Shown: positions 25,301 through 39,700, counted from the first letter of the stretch. The stretch: 64,000 nt of DNA from Apteryx mantelli (GCF_036417845.1 NC_089982.1:61455684-61519683), one strand, 5' to 3'. Numbers and translations are program-made. The notes: a model not told the origin generated them from the letters alone.

Positions 25301-27893
25301 CATGTGATTTCCTTTTAAGCTGGGAAGTTGCTTTTCTTAGAGGCTCTCCCTACAGGTGAGCACAAGCTCCCAGAAAGGCTCGCTCTCCAAGACAGGCAGA
25401 TCTCCTGCCAGCTGCACATGATTAAAGCAAGGAGGTAGGACGAGGAAAGACAGAATATGCATAGCGACTAGTAAGTGCGTTCTCCAGCAGCAGGCTCTGC
25501 TTGCCAAGAACTACTGCTTTCGTGCTCCTCTTTCACTGTTCTTTCTCCCATTGCCGGATTTTTTTCAGATGCAGCTAGAACTATAGCTGAGCACTCTCAC
25601 CACTAGCTTTTCTGTAAGCCAGATAGGTTTTTTACGAGCTAGGTTTCTATGAGCTATCCCTATCCTTAAGGTATTCCCACCACGCATCCGTATTCCTCCC
25701 ATGATTCGCTAAATGCCTCCACAAGGACTCCAAACACCTTCCTTCTTGCTGTGTACAGAGGATCAGAGCTTGCGACATAGTAAACATGGGCGGCCTTGGG
25801 ATTCTGGAGGCTGCAGATATGCCACCTGATAGGCTAGAAAAGCAACAGGCAGCTATTTTCTTTGTTTAGGTGGAGAGGCTTGTTTTGTCAAAAAAAGACG
25901 ACAACAGTATCTGCAGTATTTCTTTGCAGCGTTAGGGGAGCCTAGAGACAGCAAGTCCTTTCACAGCTTCCCTCCTACACTCTTGGTACCCTCCCTACAG
26001 CTCAAAGTCCTGCACTAGTATTCTGTAGCAAGGGTTATGCACACTTTCAGACTCATTTTTAATGAGGGAACGTTTCCACGAGGCAGAGCTCTCCAAGTGC
26101 CCAGGTAGCCCCCTGGAGCCGATTCCACCTAGCTCTGCTGCTTTGCGGTGACACACGTCTAGTTCCCAGAGCAATGCAGAAAGCTGGAACTAATGAGATC
26201 AGACTATGGTTATGTTAGTATTTCTGTAGTTTAACACCTGCAGTTAGTACTACTGCTTAAAACTGTATTTCTGCCCCATGTTATAAACAGCAAGAGCAAA
26301 GTATTTGCAAAGAGAAAAGAGAATTCCTGCCCAATCAAGCTGTGGCTTGCTCACACTATGTTTCCAGAGACTCTATCCAAAGGTCAGGTTAAAAGGGAGT
26401 GAATAAAGGTAACACCTCTCTGTAAAATTAGAGCTCTGTCAGAGCAGTCGGCAAAACAGAAAGGCCTTTCGCATCTTCTCCAGATGTACATTTGTACCTC
26501 TGATCAGCCTTCTGACAGCAGTGCCTGTACCTGTAATTCAAGATTTGCTGTGTCTCTGAAGCATTGTTCATAGTTTGTAGTCTTTTACAAACTGCAACTC
26601 TGGCAAGATTTAGCAGAGAAGCTAAGAAATAGTTTAAAGCACAAAACATTCGAAGCTGATAAAAAAAGGAAAAAATGACAACATAAAGCTGAGCAAGATT
26701 TTCCTAATGAGGTTAATTTTAATACTGCTGTATTCTGCTATACGGGTGTTTCCTCTTTCTCATTAGGATATACTTTTTTTTTTTTAATTTTTCTGTGACT
26801 GGGACCTGGCTAATGGGTGAGCATTTATTTTAGTACCTGGAGGATGAGCAAGAGTGCAGCAGCAAGTACATGGCAGCAAGGGTGAGGAGTGGTTCCATCA
26901 GAATGGGATAATACTGGAAAAAGAGGAGTATTACTGGAGATCACAGGTGATGGTTACTACCACAGGCATAAAGAGGCAGGTGGCCTTATGGCCACCTTCA
27001 TCTAGCTGCTGCTGAAACTCTAAATGTGGCTGGGACTGAAGGGAGCTGGCTCTCAGCGACTCAGACTCCAGAGCATGAATCTCCAGGCCTAGGCAGACAC
27101 CTCGCAGGGCTTTTGCTGTGTGACCAGGTCCTGGTTCAGGCACTTCTACATATGAAGCCTTCTCTGCTCTACAGTCTCCTCTTGTGTCTACTACACAGAA
27201 CAATTCAAAGCTAGCACTGTCCAGCCAACTTTCTGCAGTATATTCTTTTCCTACCTGAAGGTCTGTTACAAGTCCTTCAGAAGTCTGTTATGCAAACAGG
27301 GCTGCGCTCTGGCGATCCCCAGCTGCCATATCTTTGGTGACAGGTCTCTCTCAATTCCCAGTTCTGGTAACTCCAAATGAAGGTTTGTTGCACACTAGGA
27401 TGAAGCTGAAGCCTGAGAAACCTTTGCACTTCAGCACAGGCCCAAATACAGAAACAGAAAGAAGATTCAGGTTTGCAGAAAGCATTTGCAAGAACAGGTC
27501 ACAGATGAGAAGAAAATGACTGCTGGAGCATCAGAGCACAATGTGTGCTGGAACATAAGCCAGGTTTTTCAACAAGGTGATATCTAGTTGCCAGCGACCT
27601 CAGAACAGCAGAGGACACATCAGAAAGCCAGGGATCCTGGTTGGAAAAGGACATAAAGCAGTTTGTAAACTGTGCTGGTGGTCCACGCACAACACCACTC
27701 GGAAGTAATTTCTCATACAAAGATACGTGAAACCTAATACACTTACCAACTTACATTGATTCAAGTTGCATCATACCAGTACAACTTTAAAAAAAAAAAA
27801 AAAGGGAAGCAGGAATCCAAACTACATTAGGGAAGCAAAACAGGAATGATCGCTTATTCATGCAGACAGATCCCAAAATAATCCTAAATATTT

Positions 27894-27907
27894 GGGGGGG
27901 GGGGGGG
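27894..27907 (+). repeat. Homopolymer G run
   Basis: About fourteen consecutive G in AT-rich intron. It is a low-complexity tract and its exact length may be unreliable in an assembly. Confidence 0.85.
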
Positions 27908-28225
27908 AGGAAATCCACTGGATCAGGTCCTAGGCTGGAAACTACATTATGCGAATCTATCAGTACAATTCTATCTACTTCATATGTTTAAATTCACTCC
28001 CATTTCTGAGGCCACTAGGCTAGCTGAACATAGCACATACACAGCTATTACATTAAAAAAAAAAATCTTCATGAAAACCACAGACAGATGACCTCATCCA
28101 GATCCAGGTATATCAATAAAAAAGGGTACTGCCTCCAATTTACTGTGAATACATACTTGATAAAGACTTAATCCTATCAAATTACCTCCAGAAAGCAATA
28201 CACATGAGTTTACCTCACATGGCTT

Positions 28226-28246
28226 TAAAAAAAAAAAAAAAAAAAA
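28226..28246 (+). repeat. Homopolymer A run
   Basis: About 21 consecutive A. It is low complexity, with no LINE or SINE body recognised next to it. Confidence 0.85.
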
Positions 28247-30174
28247 GTCAGCCAGGTCAACTTAAATAGCTGTAAATGGTGGTTTGAACTAACAGATTTT
28301 CTGAGATGGAACATGGATCAGTTATATAAACCATCCTGCTGGTAGATCAAAATTCCCAGTGGAGTCATGAGAAGAAGCAGCCGGAGAACTTAACCTCTTC
28401 CACAATCACAGCTGGATTCAAGAGAAAACATGGCCGTATTTAATTCTGAGAGGCAGTGTAACATAATGCATTAACGGCCCTCCTGACATTTTTTATAGTA
28501 GCAAAACCTACTTGTTTAGACAAAGGCAGCAACTTTCTAAAACTCAAGATTAATAATCTAGAACTTTTACCAGAGCTAAATACACACAAAAGTCCATTTA
28601 AAATAGAAATATGGCTGATTATTTCAGTCATTTAGTATAGACTCCAGATCAGCACACAGGTAGGAGTCAAAAACAACAGGCCATGACACGCCTCAGAACT
28701 ACAATCATCCTACATCCCTGTTTCAACATCTTCATACAGTAATCCAAGGCAACATAATTCTCTTTTGTAAATTGGACAAGGTCACAGCTAACGATCCACC
28801 TACACCACACAGTGAAACAGCTGTAAATACGCCATAGATGTTCCCTAAAACCATGCCCAGGCTAACATTTTTGTCACCTACTATTGCACTTTCATATTTG
28901 TAACACTCTAAGAATCTGGCTTCTCTCCCACATTAGTGCCTTGCTTAGGTGAAATGTACTGGTGTTAATACAATAGAGGGAGAGTTCTTAAAGAAATCGA
29001 GTGCAAACAAGAGCATGAAAAGCACAGGAAAATATCACACTAAAAAAAGAACACAAAAGGAGAAAGCCTATGAAGAAGGAATGAAAGCATTCTTAAGACA
29101 TGCTTTGATGCTGCTAGATTTCCTTTGTAGGCTCTACGCACAGGTATAACCTACAGCAAGACTACTGCAACTTAAAAGCATTACAAACACATGACCCAAG
29201 CTAGCCCTGCCCTAGTAATGGTGACTACACCCCAAGTAAACCAGGGACTAACACTGTCATGATTTCAAATACTTCAGATTTCTCTGCTACTCTTTAATTT
29301 GCATCTGGTTTATATGTTAAGCTTATGCTCTCCAATCATATCCCAAGTCATATTATATAAAGCTTTTACTTCAGTGGCCAGTCCTGAAGCTAGGATTTGC
29401 CACTCAGTAAGGTGAAATGGATGAAGAGCAATTTCATTATCATCTTTGTTCTTCTGCTTCACCTGAAACCTTCTCCAAACAGCTTGTGTAGGATTTGTGT
29501 TTAAGTTCTGTATGAATTAGTCATTTTTTAACCGCAAGGTCCCAGCAGAAGCCTCACAAGAGTTGAGCAGCATACTAAACTCTGAACTCTCATACTAGAC
29601 TCTAAAACATGCTGAGAGCCAGCATTCGAATTGTTCTTATTAGTTCAGAACAAGAGTTAAGGAATATACTGAAGAACAGCACTTCTTCCCTCTCCTTTTA
29701 GGTCGGGATCCTCTGAAGCCCCAACGACCTTACGGCGCTTCATTAGCAGAACTGCAGGATAAATCCCAAAGCGTATGTGAATACTTTGCTACACAGAACG
29801 TAACTTAAACAACCACTTTGTAAGCGTGTTTCTTTCGGCAGTTTTTGACTGTTCAAAATAAAGCCTTAAAGTACTAAATATCTTTTGATTTCGTTTTGAA
29901 TGAAATTCCATATACGGTCAGTTTAAGTTCCCGGGTTCCACTCTCTGAGAAACGTGCTTAATACTGACACAGCGCTCGGCACGGCCGCGCACGGCAAGCA
30001 GGTGTCGCGTTTCCCCGGGCGTCAGAGCGGCGGCTCCTTCCACAACAGGCTCCGGGGCTGCCGGTGCCGCCGGCCGGGAACCGGCTCCCCTCGGAGGCCG
30101 CCGGGGAGGGGGAACGACTCGGGGGGTTCCGGGAGAGAAGCCGGGCGCCGCGGCCCCGCCGAGCTCGCCTGCGC

Positions 30175-30214
30175 AGGCCCAGGCCCAGGCCCAGGCCCAG
30201 GCCCAGGCCCAGGC
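30175..30214 (-). repeat. GGGCCT hexanucleotide repeat (about 6.5 copies)
   Basis: AGGCCC on the plus strand, GGGCCT on the N4BP2-sense strand, is repeated without interruption. It lies about 650 bp downstream of the putative exon 1 donor, so it would be in the first intron transcript. Regular GGG tracts spaced by three bases could form a G-quadruplex. Confidence 0.9.
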
Positions 30215-30860
30215 GGGGAGGGCCGCGGCGAGGCGCCACTGGGGCAGGGGGGCAGTCTGGTCGCCGCACCCGGGGCGGCCCACAACACTTGGCCAGAACC
30301 GCGCGAAGCCGCGGCCCAGCGGCGCCAGGGCCGGGCCGGGGCCCCCGCGCAGGCAGGGCCGAGCGCCGGGGCGCCGCTGAGCGGCAGCGGCGCCCGCCAT
30401 TAGCGGCCTCCATCGCCGCGGCGGCGGCTCGCGGCTCCCGCCGGCCGCGCCGGGCGCCCCCGCGCCGAGCCCCTCGGCTGGCGGCAGCACCCGCCCCGCT
30501 CCCTCCCCTCCCGCGGCAACTCCCCTCCCGTGACGCCGCCACCGGCCTCCCGGCGCCACCCGGGCTCGCCGCGCTGCGGGGGGCGCGGCCGGGGGCCGCC
30601 GCCGCCCCGAAGACGCGAGCCCCGAAGACGCGGCCGCGGAGCCCCCAGCGCGCCCCTGCGGCGGAGGACGCCGCCGGCAGCCGCCGAGGGGCGCGGGCCG
30701 CCTCGCCGCCGCCGCGGCCATGGTGGAGGCCGCGCCGCCCGGCCCAGGCCTCGCCCGCCCCGCGCGGGCCGCCTCGCCCAGCCCCGCGCCCTGGAGGGGA
30801 AGGGGGACGAGGCTCCTCCGCGGCTCCTGCCGCCTCTCGCCAGGCCCGACCGGCCTTTAC

Positions 30861-30990
30861 CTCTCGTCGTGCCGCTGCCCTCGGCTCGCTCGCTTCCTGC
30901 GGCGGCGGCTGCGCTCGGGCGGGGCAGGGACCGCGGAGCTGCTCGGCGGCGGCGGCCGGGGAGAGGGGGAGGCTCCGCGGAGCGTGCGCC
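30861..30990 (-). other. N4BP2: Putative noncoding exon 1 of N4BP2
   Basis: A strong donor, GACGAGAG/GTAAAGGC, lies at 30,861/30,860 within the CpG island. A noncoding first exon is needed because the start codon is 18.5 kb away. The 5' limit is not visible and the upper coordinate is a guess. Confidence 0.4.
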
Positions 30991-31092
30991 GCGGGGACAC
31001 AGTGCCGCTCTCCGTCCGGCCGGGGAAGAGCAGCCCGGGAGGAGGCTCCGCGCCCGCTCCCTGCCCCCTCCCCGCCCTCCGCCCGCGGCCGC
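30938..31092 (-). repeat. 155-bp inverted repeat, N4BP2 copy
   Basis: The reverse complement of this block matches 48,714-48,868 at all but three positions by eye. It starts GCGGCCGCGGGCGGAGGGCG and ends CGAGCAGC, read on the minus strand. It ends 76 nt before the putative exon 1 donor. It contains the 12-bp palindrome GCTCCGCGGAGC at 30,972-30,983. Confidence 0.95.
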
Positions 31093-31400
31093 AGCGCCAC
31101 CCCGGCCGGCTCCCGCCCGGCGGCCGCGACTGACGCAGTGCGGGCCTGGCGCCGCGCTCCCCGGCCCCGGGCGGGCGAGCGAGCGAGGGGCCGCTGCCGG
31201 CCCGGCCCGGCCCACGGCAGCTGGGGTCCGGCCCGGCCCCCCGCGGCCTCCTCCGCCCTGCCCGGAGAAGCCCGGGGCCGCGGCCGGCCCTGAGGGAAGT
31301 CATTTCAGAAGGGAAACAGAAGCGGTTTCGGCAGGGGCGGAGGCGGGCGGGGATCAGGTTCTGCGGCATGGAGGCCCGCCGTGTTTAGTCTGCGCGCTGG

Positions 31401-33688
31401 CTAATTGCCTGCCACCCTTTCACGTGGCTGGTGATGAAGCTGGCTGCTGCCTTCACCTATTAATCTTTGGAAGGAGGAACTGTGTGCTTTGCTGCTATGG
31501 CAGAGGCTATATGAAATGATGGGCCTTGCCTGCAGAGGGCATATTGCTGACCACAGGATGTAGGTGGGTGTAACACGACTGGAGACGGAGGGTAGCAGGA
31601 TAGTTACATCTATCAGCCGTGTAGTGGCTGATAGGTTTTAAATTAGTAGTAAAAAGGAGGGTTGTTTAATTTCTAGTGCCGCTGTCCTGTTTTACTGGCA
31701 ATTTATAACGTGACAGCAGAAGAGTTTTGAGTATAGTCTAGAATGACCCAGTGGTTCTGCAGGCTGATTTTGGAGGAGAAATAAGTATGTAAGTGGCTGT
31801 CATGAGATCAAAAGTATTTGTGAAGGAGGAGAAGGGGAGTCTGGTGGAATCTGGCATCTGGGATGGAGTGGAGGGATGAGCGGCAACACAGGAGAAAAAG
31901 GGAGTAACTCGTTAGGGGAGGGTTTCATTACGCAGAAGTTCAGTTACACAACAAGCATTGAGCACTCGACAGAGATGGACGACGATGGGAAGAAAGGAGG
32001 AAAGACGTGCTTCTGACAGGCTGAGATGACGATAAACAGCTCTTAAATTGGAATTGCTGTGAAGCCGCTACGAAGAGAGCTAAGCACCTGAACAAGAATT
32101 TTGAATGCATCAACACAAGAAAATGGGCAAAACTCTTAGAAACTGTCAAAATTAGGGGCAGGTGTTGCTCTGAAGCAAACATAAATATTTATATAAATAT
32201 AAGTTTCCCAATAATCTGAATTTGGGGTAGGAGGAAGGGAAATGGAAAACAAATCTTGGAGCTCTAGTCCCCCGGGGGGAGGGGGGACGCTGGCCTCGCC
32301 TGGAAGCTCAGGTTCTATAAGGAAACTTTCCTGTGTTTTGATAGAAGTTCGCTGATCTGAGAAGTTTCAGGTTAACGAAGAGACATTTTATTTATTTATG
32401 TGTGTGTGTACTATATATATGCATAATATATAAAAAATGGAAAAATTCTGATCAAGTTTACCCATTACTGATTTCCAAGAACCGCACTCTAAATGTATAG
32501 CCATAGGCTTCCTTGTAAGCTCTGTCTCGTTGCCTGTGCCAGCAAGATAATAGGGCAGGGTCTCAACTTCTTATCTTCCTGCTTTTCACTTGGCTCCTGA
32601 ATGATGATAGGTTTTTCTCACATCCCTCCTTTGTGCCTCCCCCACACGCCATTGTCTTGAGAGACCTCCCCTTCCATCTGCATTCAAACTTCTCCCATCG
32701 GGGCACAATACCTCAGGAGGAAGTTAGCTGAAGATGTCACACTGTGATTTTCCTAGTGAACAGAAGTTTCTTCTCTTGTGAAAGAAGAGAATCATTTCTT
32801 CCCCAAAGGGAGTAATGTTGTCTCCCATCACGAACTTCACTTACATTGTGATTCATCCAATTCAGAGATCAAGGTGGTATCTCCCAGCCTAATTTCTCTT
32901 TCATTTTCCTTCAAAGAGGGAAACAAGAAGTGGCCTTTAACAGACTACTTACACTGAAGCACTACTTATTTAGCACCTAATCTTACATCCTTCGTCACAA
33001 GAAAGATCAAGAAAAATCACTGCCAGTTTTGTGCCACAGTCACTCCTACTCCCACAGCTGCTTCCTTTTGCAGCCTAGCTATTGTTTCACTCCTCCATCA
33101 GGGCTGACCTGTTTGCATTAGAGATACAACAATTTTAATGTGAATAAAGAACAAGAAAGTACAAAAATAATTAATAGTTTTAAGATGAACTAATTATGGG
33201 GTAGCTCACTGTAGCTGTCTTCTGAAACTGCAGAAGGGTGTTCAAAGTAATGTCTATAGCTTCTGGGGATCACAATCCCCAAGTGCCTTCTATCTGATAG
33301 CGGAGTAAGTGAAAAGCAAATCATTTTTGTGTGTAGGATTGCGTGTATTCTTGCAATACAAATAATGTTAACATTCTGAAAATGGTATTAAAAGCATTTA
33401 ATACGTTTGGGGAAAGAAATTGATTTAGGCATTGTTAATTTGCCTGTCACTTTGGTATTTCAGTGCTTATCTTGTAGTTATATGGTATGCAATATTTAAA
33501 TAAATAAGGCCAAACATTTACATTTCTAATACAATAGTTAAAGCATTCAGTCCACAGAATGTACTGGTAGGTTTAAAAAAAAAACGGACTCTGCTATGAC
33601 TCACTGAAGTAAAATAGGAAATTCTCCAATATACTAATATTGTAAATGTCCAAAAATATGGAGGAAAAACATTGATCAGTAGGGGTGG

Positions 33689-33728
<40 letters not shown>

Positions 33729-36700
33729 TGTCAAGTGGTGGTTTCATGCATGCACAAGGAACCGTTTGCTTAATTTTTCAGTGTCTGGACAAGTATCAGA
33801 AACAAAATCTTTTCTCTCTAAGGGTGTGATGCTGGTAATGTGTTAATCATACGTTTGGAAAAATAGGTCATGTAAATTCCAATCTAATGACTGTGTCTTT
33901 GTATTTTTAAGGTTGCCAAAAAAGAGGAAGAGAAAGGTTTTCAGCATGCTCGAATCTGATAGCCTCCATTAAACTGCATTGCTAGTGGGGTGTTGCTATT
34001 GGCACTTCATGCATGAAACTATGTTGTTCTTTGCCAGTTGTACACATTACAGTATTTGACACCATGAAAATGCCAGACTAATTTGGGTACTGGCAGATTT
34101 CTCACTACTACAGTTAACACTTTAAATAGGAGGGATATTGGCATCTAGATAGTTGAAAGAACCTCTAGTACAGTGATTATAATTATCTGTGTTCCTTTTT
34201 TTTTATTTTCACACAACTGTTTTTCAAACAACACAGTAATCACCTATTATCTGTTAATTTTTTTTCATTCCTTTGTCTCTCCTTATGTCTACAGTTGGCT
34301 TGTTTTTACTTGGAGTGGCTTGAACATACAGCATGTAATCTGTGCTGTTTGGCACGAGTGTTTAGTCTGGTCTTCAGCGAGTGCTTTCACGACAGATTTT
34401 CCATTTCAGTTTCTGCAATGCTGCCTCTTCAAAGTAAAAACACTTCACTATGTTCTTGCTTATGTTATAATTCCCATTAAAATATTATTACCAAAGATGG
34501 GCCATAAAAACAAGAAAATGACAATCACTTTTACTGTTTCTGATTATATACAGCCTACTAAGTCTATTCAGCAAATCTGTGCCTACTTTCTTTCTGTGCA
34601 AAAACAATTTGTAGCTTAAAGTTTGAGTAACATTATGATGTAGTAATATTGACATATTTAACTTTGTTAGGTTTAAAGACAATTTGATTTCTACTTGCAG
34701 TAACATATTGAGAATATACAATAATATATAGAGTAGGAAAACATCTGAGAAATTAGGGTGCATTAAAATATTAGTAATGCTACCTGACAAATTTGTCACA
34801 CCTGACAAATTCATACCTGCCTTCAGTAAATCTAAAATAAGTTATCTTTCAAAGAACTTGATGCATAATCTTCATCATTATTGAGAATTTCACTTTGGAC
34901 AACTAATCAGAGCTCCAAATTATAGTGATATTTTCCAGCCCTATAGATGAGAGAGGTGAAAAGTGCCCACATCTAGTTCCCACAAAAAACTTTGTAATAC
35001 AATGTTGATTCAGTCCCTCCATGCCATAACCCTTCCTCTTCTTATGGAGCCTTTCTTTCTGTCCCCAGCTTTAGCTTTTATTTACCATTGAGGGAACTGA
35101 TCCATTCTAGGGGGGGAAAAAAAGGGGGGTGGTAACCCTAATCCTTTTTTAAGATGTCTTACTTGGCTTATTGAAATCTCTGTATCTCCAGTCATCACTA
35201 TTTTGTCCAGGATATTGTACTTTGTGTTCCTACAAAAATAACTCTCCCCTCAGCCTGAATTAGATTCCTGAAGTAGAAATTTAATTTTTGAAATTTTTAG
35301 GTAAAAAAGTGAAAAGGGGAGGCAGAGAAGGAGGGACAGAAGGGAGGAGGGAGATATATATATGCATAAATATATATTCTTGGATTTTTGGAAAGGGGAT
35401 GGGGAGAGAGAAGAGATGATGACAACAAATGATGTAATCCAGGTGGTAAAGAATTATACTTAATTGTGTCTTCTCTGCAGGTAAGGAATGAGATCATGCT
35501 TATATGCCTGACAAAAGCCCTACTGCCACAAGGACTGAATTTGAAATAAGTTTGCACTTCAGTTTTGATTTGTGGTGAATCTCATTCATGTATTGGATGT
35601 TCTCTGCTATGCTGTTTTTATCAATCTGATATGTCAAATTTCATAGATATCAAAAATCCATCTTGCTCTGTTGAGTCTGAAAAAAGGAAAAACAAAATGT
35701 GCTTAACATTTCTGCCTTGCACTTGACAAAAAGCAATAAGCTGACCTTCATTGTAACTGCCGTATGTTTTTATCTGTTGAATATCAGTCTTTATTTTTAG
35801 AAAAGGCATTGAACCTATCCTATAGAATATTTGATATTAGAGATCTTAGACATCAATGTATTGAAGGGCATTATCTAAAAATTAAATCCAGGAGTAAAAT
35901 AGTGTATTTCTATATTTAAAAAATCAGATTTCATTTATATTACTGCAATAATTAGACCAAAGTTAACAGAAAAAAATGAGTAATGTTTGGCATTTCTATA
36001 ACTTGTACCATCCCCAAAGTGACTTATAAATTAATATACCAAGGGGATCCATTTCATGCATCAGTCGCTGAGGCCACCTCTTAAAGTGCAACAGCTGTTT
36101 AACTACACCGCACAGTACCAGAGGGTGGGTTAAGGTGAATATAATACCCAGTAGAAACCATAGGAACTCTCTAAGTAGAATGCTGTTATCTGAATTGGAA
36201 TTTGACCAGGATATGAAAGTTTACTTACTGTTTTTAGAAAACAATTCTGTTTTATGCTGACCAAGTAAGAGGACATTTCCAACAACACGACATTAATGGT
36301 AATCAGAGCTGTAGGAACAAAACTGCTCCAGGACAGAAAATCTTCGGGTCTCCAGTGTGCAAGGAACTGCCCTTAGGCAGCTGTGGCAAGATGACAGTCA
36401 CAGCTGCAGAAGACATTGCTCTGAACTGGGCTAAATTTTTCTAGGTTAAGACAGAACTAACATAATTCAAGAAGTTGCAATGTATAACTTAAGTATTCAT
36501 TTTCTTGGGCAGCTGAGCTTCTGGGATATCTTATTCACAGTCAGGTCCCTAATATGAGTGATCCTAATCGTCCTATCTTGGACCTTGTCTTCATTAAGGA
36601 GAAAATGGGGTGGAGGCAGAAAGGGAAAGAATCTTGTTGCTTTTAGTGGGAACAATGTAACATGATACATATTAGAGAGTTAAAGTAATCTTATGTTCCT

Positions 36701-39700
36701 ACCTGTTTACTTTTGCCCTGATAGCATGCAAAAAGTACAGACTGCTTTGCCAATATTAGGATATTATGGCATTTAGGTATTACACAGCACCTAAAATAAT
36801 TTTTTGCCTTAGAGCAAAACAGGTTCATTTCCTCAAATGTATTAACCCCCAAATTCACTTACTATGACCAGTCATGTAGAGATGCAGAACTAAACACCTG
36901 AAAAAAATCTATTTCTTGAAAATGTCAATTTAATTTTGACATTTTGCAGAAAAGCAAAAATAAGTTATAATTTCTTGCTTTCTTCTGAGTATGTAGTATT
37001 ATTTCAACTATAATTTTGAGTGGGTTTGGATTTTATATTTTCATATGTTATGGTTCTTAATATTTTGTGACATTAAACATTGTCTTATCAGTCCATTTCT
37101 CCATACTAAAATACTGAAAAAGAAATTTCATTATTAAAAACTTTCAGTGATTCCAAATTAAAAAAAAAAAAAAAGTATTTTCCTTCCACTGGAAGTTTTG
37201 CAATGCCTACATTTTGCTCTGATTCAGAGATTTTGAAATATTAAAATACTGGACCTTGCTTCAGAATGGAATTTGTGTCTGTAACTAATGTTACAAGTAT
37301 CACTCCGAATTTTAGGGAAGTTTCAATCACCTGTTAACCTCACTTGAATGAAAAAATGCTTTTACTTGTCAAGACAGACTTTGCTCCATTGTCTGTACAA
37401 TGCACTTACCAGAAGTTAATTGCTTGCCAATCACAAGTGATTTACAAATGTCCGCCTCTCAATGACTGACCTTCAATTAATCAGAGATTTTTAAAAAGTA
37501 TAAAAATCTAGTTCTTTCAGAAAGAATCCAACTCCAGACCTGATCCAGATCTGCTTAGTCTACAAAATGTGCCAAGACCACAACTCAATAGCTTCAAAAG
37601 TCTACAATACATAAGCATAGCTACCCTCGAGATACCCTGCTTAGCGTCAATTCTCCTCAGTCCCCAATTGTTACATGAAAACTGGCTATCTGTAGCAAAG
37701 CTTAACCTGTATCACAAACATCTAAGAAGTATTCCAACTGCTTATAAAAATAAATTAGGAAACTTGTTATGGTCTAAACCCACAAGCACTCATTTATGAA
37801 TTCAATTTTACTAACTAGTTTCTAAACTTGAATAACTCGTACGCTGTATTTCTTGCACTGAAACCAGAAGCCAAGCAGGAGATGGGGGAAGGGAGCAGGG
37901 AGTATTGTGCATTTCATAAAACAGCTGCATAAACTACATTTTTTCTTTTTTTTAAGGAAATCCTTTGTTCAGCATGTGATTTTTTGCAATGGTCACATGA
38001 CGGAACCTCGATTATTTAAGCAGGAACCTGACTCCATATTATTTGGTCACTGCTGAATGGGCACCTTGGCCGCCTTTGCTTTCCTGTAAATTCTGACTTC
38101 TTCTTCTCCACCCCCCCTTCCCCCCCCCCCTTAAAACCGCCCATCACTTCTACTTTTTAACAGTCCGCACCCTCCGTCCCTGGAAATGGGGCCACATTCT
38201 TTCCCAATGAATAACATGAGCAACAAAAGAAACACAAAGTTAGACCCCTGCAGGCAGCTAAAGACCACCTCGCGGCTGCAGAAACATGAAGGACAGTTAC
38301 TCATAGTAATAGGAAAATCTACAGCTTCCAATTTATTTGAGGACTAGGTAAAAATTAGTTAGCTGGAACATGCCAAATTCATGCCCGAATCCAAGTCACG
38401 AGGACAGAGGGAGTCAGATCTTAAGATAAGCTCTGCTCCACCCTGCCCTAGCTCATGATATTCAGATTTATATCTGTAACCAGATTTAGCTCACACACAC
38501 AATTCAGGATAGAGGAGAGGTGCTGTAATTTGGATCTGGGCCCATCTGTAATAGACAACTTACATAAAAAATAGTTTATACAACTGGCACGAAAATATGT
38601 TTAAACTTTCTTCAAGTAGTCGGTCAAACACTGAACTCTAATTGTTTTATTCCTCTGTTTAAATCCCCCCAAAACCTGGAAGAAAGAACACAGTAATTTA
38701 AAAGAAATGGATAATTAAAAACAGGAGTAGTTCAAATTTTATATGCAATTCTTCAATTGCTCAGTTATGATTTCTTCTACGCAGTGGTGATGGTTCGGAG
38801 TGAACATCCAGACATTGAAACATCCCTTGGTGTACTGAAGAGCAGAAGTGGAAAAAGGTTAAATATTCAGCAGAAAAACAAGCTGCAAGTTTTTCCTTCA
38901 TCCATACACACATTGATAATTACTTCCCTGAGTAGCATTATGCAGTTTGTGCCTCTGATGACTCTTAAAGGTGAATGTTTTTGGACTCTCATAATTATAG
39001 TGGTTGTACTTCTACTTTCCAAATTCAGAAGTGATCGAAGGCACATGCAAGTAAATCCCTATCTGGATTATGACTAAACCTATTATTAGAACTGGAATAT
39101 GTGAGAAACAGCACTTCCATATATTTAAGCTTGCTTAATGTATCTGTCACCACTCCGAATGGTCAGGTTCACCCTTTTGTGGATGGCAGATTGCATCACT
39201 CCCGGGTATGACTGTAGCCACCATCACATCTGTGTTGTTCCCCAGGCTCAGCAAGACCTTTACTAACCGTGGCGGTATTAAAACAGCAAACAAATATATG
39301 CATGCAGAAGCAAAAATTCCCAACATATTTTGAAGCTCCCCTTCATATGTCAATGGGGGGGGGGGCAAAAAATTTCACAACAATCGCCTTTCTAACTTTA
39401 GATTTTGATAGTATGTTCTGATATCTTTAAACCCTCTTGCAAGTTCTTTCAGTTAGTTTCAAAAAAGTTTTTTTTTTTTTTTTTTGGTAGCTTCCAAATA
39501 TGCAAAGCCAAAATTGAACTGGAGAGGAGCTTTGATATGAAATAAATATTCAATGTAGGTGTAACTAGTTTTAAGACATATAACAATATATTTAATCACA
39601 TTGTTTTCAGAAAGTGGCTTCCCCAGTTCAGCCTGAATTTGGCAAAATTATACCTATTGACCACAAATACTGTAATTAGAATATACTTGCAATTCACTTT

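Larger units (their letters stand above)
19319..29989 (-). other. N4BP2: N4BP2 5' intron, distal part
   Basis: This is 10.7 kb of AT-rich intron between the CR1 insertion and the CpG island. It has long A runs (27,788-27,802 and 28,226-28,246) and a G run (about 27,894-27,907). An inverted CCAAT motif (CTGATTGGTCAGAG) lies at about 24,839. No exon, RNA gene or further transposon is convincingly visible. Confidence 0.6.
29990..31400. promoter_or_regulatory. N4BP2: CpG island at the presumed N4BP2 promoter
   Basis: This is 1.4 kb of very GC-rich, CpG-dense sequence in an otherwise AT-rich region. It lies upstream of N4BP2 in the expected direction, and no other gene is seen between it and the N4BP2 start codon. 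It contains a good minus-strand splice donor (30,861/30,860), a hexamer repeat and one copy of the 155-bp inverted repeat shared with the PDS5A promoter. Several ORFs of 270-410 codons here on both strands are composition artefacts. The assignment to N4BP2 is positional. Confidence 0.8.

Noticed and set aside
29918-31519. Several long ORFs (130-409 codons) on both strands in the first CpG island
   Set aside because: They are Arg/Pro/Ala/Gly-rich, overlap in all frames and show no domain, as expected when GC-rich DNA lacks stop codons.
37975-38200. Promoter-like patch with an E-box-like CACATGAC, a C-rich run and GC-richer sequence
   Set aside because: No CpG island, no donor and no downstream exon could be found, so a regulatory call would be guesswork.
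38757-39077. 106-codon plus-strand open frame with a hydrophobic stretch in the spacer
   Set aside because: No family resemblance, no splice or promoter context, and the length is within chance for this composition.
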